Below, one piece after another: positions 62,169 to 64,000 of a DNA stretch of 64,000 nt. Position 1 is the first letter of the stretch. Every line of letters starts with the position of its first letter. A program made the translations under genes and the position numbers. The DNA comes from Streptococcus mitis (GTDB lineage Bacteria; Bacillota; Bacilli; Lactobacillales; Streptococcaceae): the NCBI RefSeq assembly GCF_000722685.1, contig NZ_JPFV01000015.1, forward strand, positions 1-64,000. Direction: 5' to 3'. The notes under the pieces are model-generated. The model was not told the origin of the DNA and searched no databases. It worked only from the letters and a program-made list of their open reading frames with translations.

Positions 62169-63134
62169 TTATTGAATCCATTCGCCATTATAGTTGACGT
62201 AGTAGCCATCTACAGTGGTATTCACTGCTAAAGCACCTGAGCTATAAGCGTAGTACCATTTACTACCGACCTGGAACCAGCCAGTTGCCATAGTTCCTGA
62301 TGAACGGAGATAGTACCACTTGTTACCAAGGTATTGCCAGCCCGTTTTCATATCACCATTTTCAACATCTAGATAATACCAAGTTGAGCCTTCCTGATAC
62401 CAACCAGTTGCCATAGCTCCTGATGAGCGAAGATAGTACCACTTATTACCAAGATATTGCCAACCAGTTTGCATGATGGCAGTTGTTGGATCTAGATAAT
62501 ACCATGGAGCAGCTTTTAGCTTATCTTCATCATATGTAAGAGGAAAATCCTTAACCCAACCACGTGCTAGCTCCCCAACAGTCAATCGGTTGATGCGAGA
62601 ATCAAAGCCACCATCCTTCAGTAAATAATACCAGTGCCCCTCATCATAAATCCAACCAGTTTTTAAGGTGTGATAACTACGTTGATCTTCAAAATAATAG
62701 ACTCGTTTCTCTGCTGGACTATTATATTGTTCCCCATGATGTTTGTTGGTATTTGCAGCAGTTTTTGCTTCTAAAACTTGCTTACCAACAAATTCTTGTA
62801 GTACCCCATCTTGACCAAAGTAAAACCAATCTGGTCTAAAAGCAATATCTTGCCTTATAGAAGAACCAATCGTAACCCCTTCGTGTGGAGCAGGTATATA
62901 TTGCCAGCCGACAACCATCTCTCCAGATAAAGGATCAAAATAATAGGTCTTGCCATCAATCACTCGCCAGTAGGTTTCTTTGAGTTCACCCTTCTTGTAG
63001 TAGGTTCTACCATTTTCTTGGACAAATTGCCAACCTTCTGAATCAGCATCATCCGCCAATACTGCACTTGTCGCTAGCAAACCGAAGAAAAAGACTGCCA
63101 ATGCAATTTGCATCAATTTTTTTATTATTTTCAT
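62169..63134 (-). CDS. Choline-binding surface protein (CbpC/CbpF/CbpJ-like)
   Basis: This 321-residue protein has a Sec signal peptide (residues 1-27, KLMQIALAVFFFGLLATSA, cleavage near VLA-DD). A series of ~20-residue choline-binding repeats follows, both irregular (GWQFVQENGRTYYKKG, YYFDPLSGEMVVGWQYI) and canonical (TGWQYLGNKWYYLRSSG, ATGWYQEGSTWYYLD), with paired GW and YY aromatic residues. There is no other catalytic domain, so nearly the whole protein is choline-binding modules, as in CbpF and relatives. It would attach without covalent bond to phosphocholine on teichoic acids. A consensus promoter and GGAGG ribosome-binding site suggest strong expression. Its position next to mvk matches a CBP gene pair in pneumococci. 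Confidence 0.92.
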   Translation of the reverse strand: MKIIKKLMQIALAVFFFGLLATSAVLADDADSEGWQFVQENGRTYYKKGELKETYWRVIDGKTYYFDPLSGEMVVGWQYIPAPHEGVTIGSSIRQDIAFRPDWFYFGQDGVLQEFVGKQVLEAKTAANTNKHHGEQYNSPAEKRVYYFEDQRSYHTLKTGWIYDEGHWYYLLKDGGFDSRINRLTVGELARGWVKDFPLTYDEDKLKAAPWYYLDPTTAIMQTGWQYLGNKWYYLRSSGAMATGWYQEGSTWYYLDVENGDMKTGWQYLGNKWYYLRSSGTMATGWFQVGSKWYYAYSSGALAVNTTVDGYYVNYNGEWIQ

Positions 63135-63155
63135 TAGACGTATCCTCCTGCAAGA

Positions 63156-63184
63156 ATTATAGTAAAAATTAAATTGTATGTCAA
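63156..63184 (-). promoter_or_regulatory. Consensus promoter of the choline-binding protein gene
   Basis: Minus strand: TTGACA (63179-63184), a 17-base spacer and TATAAT (63156-63161), both perfect consensus, about 22 bases before the ATG. GGAGG follows as ribosome-binding site. Confidence 0.85.
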
Positions 63185-63322
63185 TATGACGGCTTTAAAA
63201 TCATATAATAACGAAACATATTAAAAATTGAAACAGTAGTAGTACACTTTGGCTTTGAAAATATTTTTAGAAATTATAGTATATTGAAACTATAATAGTA
63301 CACCATGACTCCTAAAATATAT

Positions 63323-63428
63323 CATATTGAATCTAGAATACTACATTGTGCATACTAAAATATTCCTAGAAATTAATTTGAATTTCCTAATCTATTTCTT
63401 CACATCTTATTTCACTCCACTATATTAT
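63323..63428. mobile_element. Degenerate RUP-like element
   Basis: This ~106-bp stretch (CATATTGAATCTAGAATACT to CACTCCACTATATTATG) aligns along its length with the better-kept element at 20821-20926. The shared internal blocks are TAGAAATTA and TTCACAT, and the end is ACTAT. A further fragment (TTTTTAGAAATTATAGTATATTG, 63261-63283, read loosely) suggests nested or repeated insertion. The 63135-63573 gap holds no gene. Confidence 0.5.
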
Positions 63429-63465
63429 GACGCGCTTACAGTCAGCCTTCAACTTCCTGAAATGC

Positions 63466-63504
63466 AAAAATCCCCTAGCAGACTTTCCTGCTAGGAGATT
63501 TTCT
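63466..63504 (-). terminator. Terminator of the LPXTG protein gene at the right edge
   Basis: AAAATCCCCTAGCAG pairs with CTGCTAGGAGATTTT around a short loop; it lies about 70 bases past the stop at 63574. Confidence 0.8.
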
Positions 63505-63573
63505 TATGAGAGGTACTTATTTAAGCTTTGAAAATCGGACTTATCATCTGATAATTATCAAATAATCTACCAA

Positions 63574-64000
63574 TTAAGCTTCTTCGTCTTCTTTACGACG
63601 ACGGCCTGCAAGACCAAGACCAAGTAATGCACTTGCGGCTGCTGCTACCATAGCTACAGTAGAATCTACTGTACCTGTATTTGGCAACTCTTTCGCTCCT
63701 GCTTTCTTAGCTGGTGTTGCTGCATGTGAGCCTTGTTCAGCAGATGTAACTGCTTTATCAGCTGGTGCTACTGCATGTGAGCCTTGTTCAGCAGATGTAA
63801 CTGCTTTATCAGCTGGGATTACAGCTGTGCTACCATCTGGGAAGGTTACTGTAGTTGTGCCATCTTTACCTACTTTAACATCTGTTGCTGTTGGGTTTGA
63901 TTTCTTAACTGCTTCTGCTACTTTAGCTTTTTCAGCGTCTGTCAAGTTGCTTGGATCTGTAACTTGTGTTACTGATGGATCTTTAACACCATCTGCATCC
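63574..64000 (-). CDS. LPXTG cell-wall surface protein, C-terminal end (cut by window edge)
   Basis: The visible 141 codons are open from the right edge. They hold a module (LTDAEKAKVAEAVKKSNP, then TTTVTFPDGSTAVIP) of the same type as in the SRR adhesin binding region. A duplicated 16-residue linker follows (PADKAVTSAEQGSHA, twice), then KELPNTGTVDS, a hydrophobic helix and the basic tail GRRRKEDEEA: a sortase signal. The TTG at 63945 is not a true start, since the frame runs on upstream (DADGVKDPSVTQVTDPSN). The N-terminal domains and function lie outside the window. Confidence 0.88.
   Translation of the reverse strand, partial: DADGVKDPSVTQVTDPSNLTDAEKAKVAEAVKKSNPTATDVKVGKDGTTTVTFPDGSTAVIPADKAVTSAEQGSHAVAPADKAVTSAEQGSHAATPAKKAGAKELPNTGTVDSTVAMVAAAASALLGLGLAGRRRKEDEEA

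Overview
The window looks like a chromosome segment of a mitis-group Streptococcus (S. pneumoniae / S. pseudopneumoniae / S. mitis). The evidence is four BOX repeats, RUP-like miniature elements, a choline-binding protein, a serine-rich repeat (SRR) adhesin, a mevalonate operon, and a housekeeping gene order matching what I know of pneumococcal genomes (mvk-mvaD-mvaK2-fni-liaFSR ... tig-recD2-lepB-rnhC-zapA-cvpA-mutS2 ... serS-lysC-fabM-fab/acc cluster-nusB-asp23-efp-gatBAC-prfC). I cannot settle the species. The SRR island beside prfC and the [12 protein letters not shown] repeats would fit a commensal S. mitis or S. pseudopneumoniae at least as well as a classical pneumococcus.

Region 1 (1-21 kb) is an accessory island on the minus strand. 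It starts with a 12.35-kb SRR adhesin gene (7689-20039): accessory-Sec type signal peptide, short SRR1, about 1,400-residue binding region, about 300 octapeptide repeats and an LPNTG anchor. A single in-frame TAG at 15243-15245 cuts it. Downstream lie sugar-modifying enzymes that probably decorate the adhesin: an acetyltransferase, a GT2, a GT2-GT8 fusion, an acetyltransferase with an extra C-terminal module, a GT8 with the same module, an acetyltransferase remnant, and a GT2 running off the left edge. The accessory SecA2/SecY2/Asp genes and GtfA/GtfB are not in the window and may lie to the left. Between the adhesin and prfC is about 1.4 kb of non-coding DNA with a RUP-like element and a tandem series of hairpins.

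Region 2 (21-45 kb) is housekeeping: prfC; a probable type I toxin-antitoxin locus (23.1-23.4 kb) next to a BOX; gatCAB; efp-asp23-nusB; the full type II fatty-acid synthesis cluster (fabM, fabT-fabH-acpP, fabK-D-G-F-accB-fabZ-accC-D-A) with FabT-type control sites; lysC; and serS behind a T-box leader.

Region 3 (43-56 kb) holds a TDT-family transporter, an AhpD-like protein, an AGCS amino-acid symporter behind a glycine riboswitch, mutS2-cvpA-zapA, rnhC-lepB, a frameshifted recD2, tig, and an alkD-like gene broken by a second in-frame TAG.

Region 4 (56-64 kb) holds a LiaFSR-type three-component system, the mevalonate operon, a choline-binding protein, and the 3' end of an LPXTG surface protein cut by the right edge. 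Three genes (SRR adhesin, recD2, alkD-like) are each broken by a single small lesion, which suggests recent inactivation or sequence error rather than long decay.
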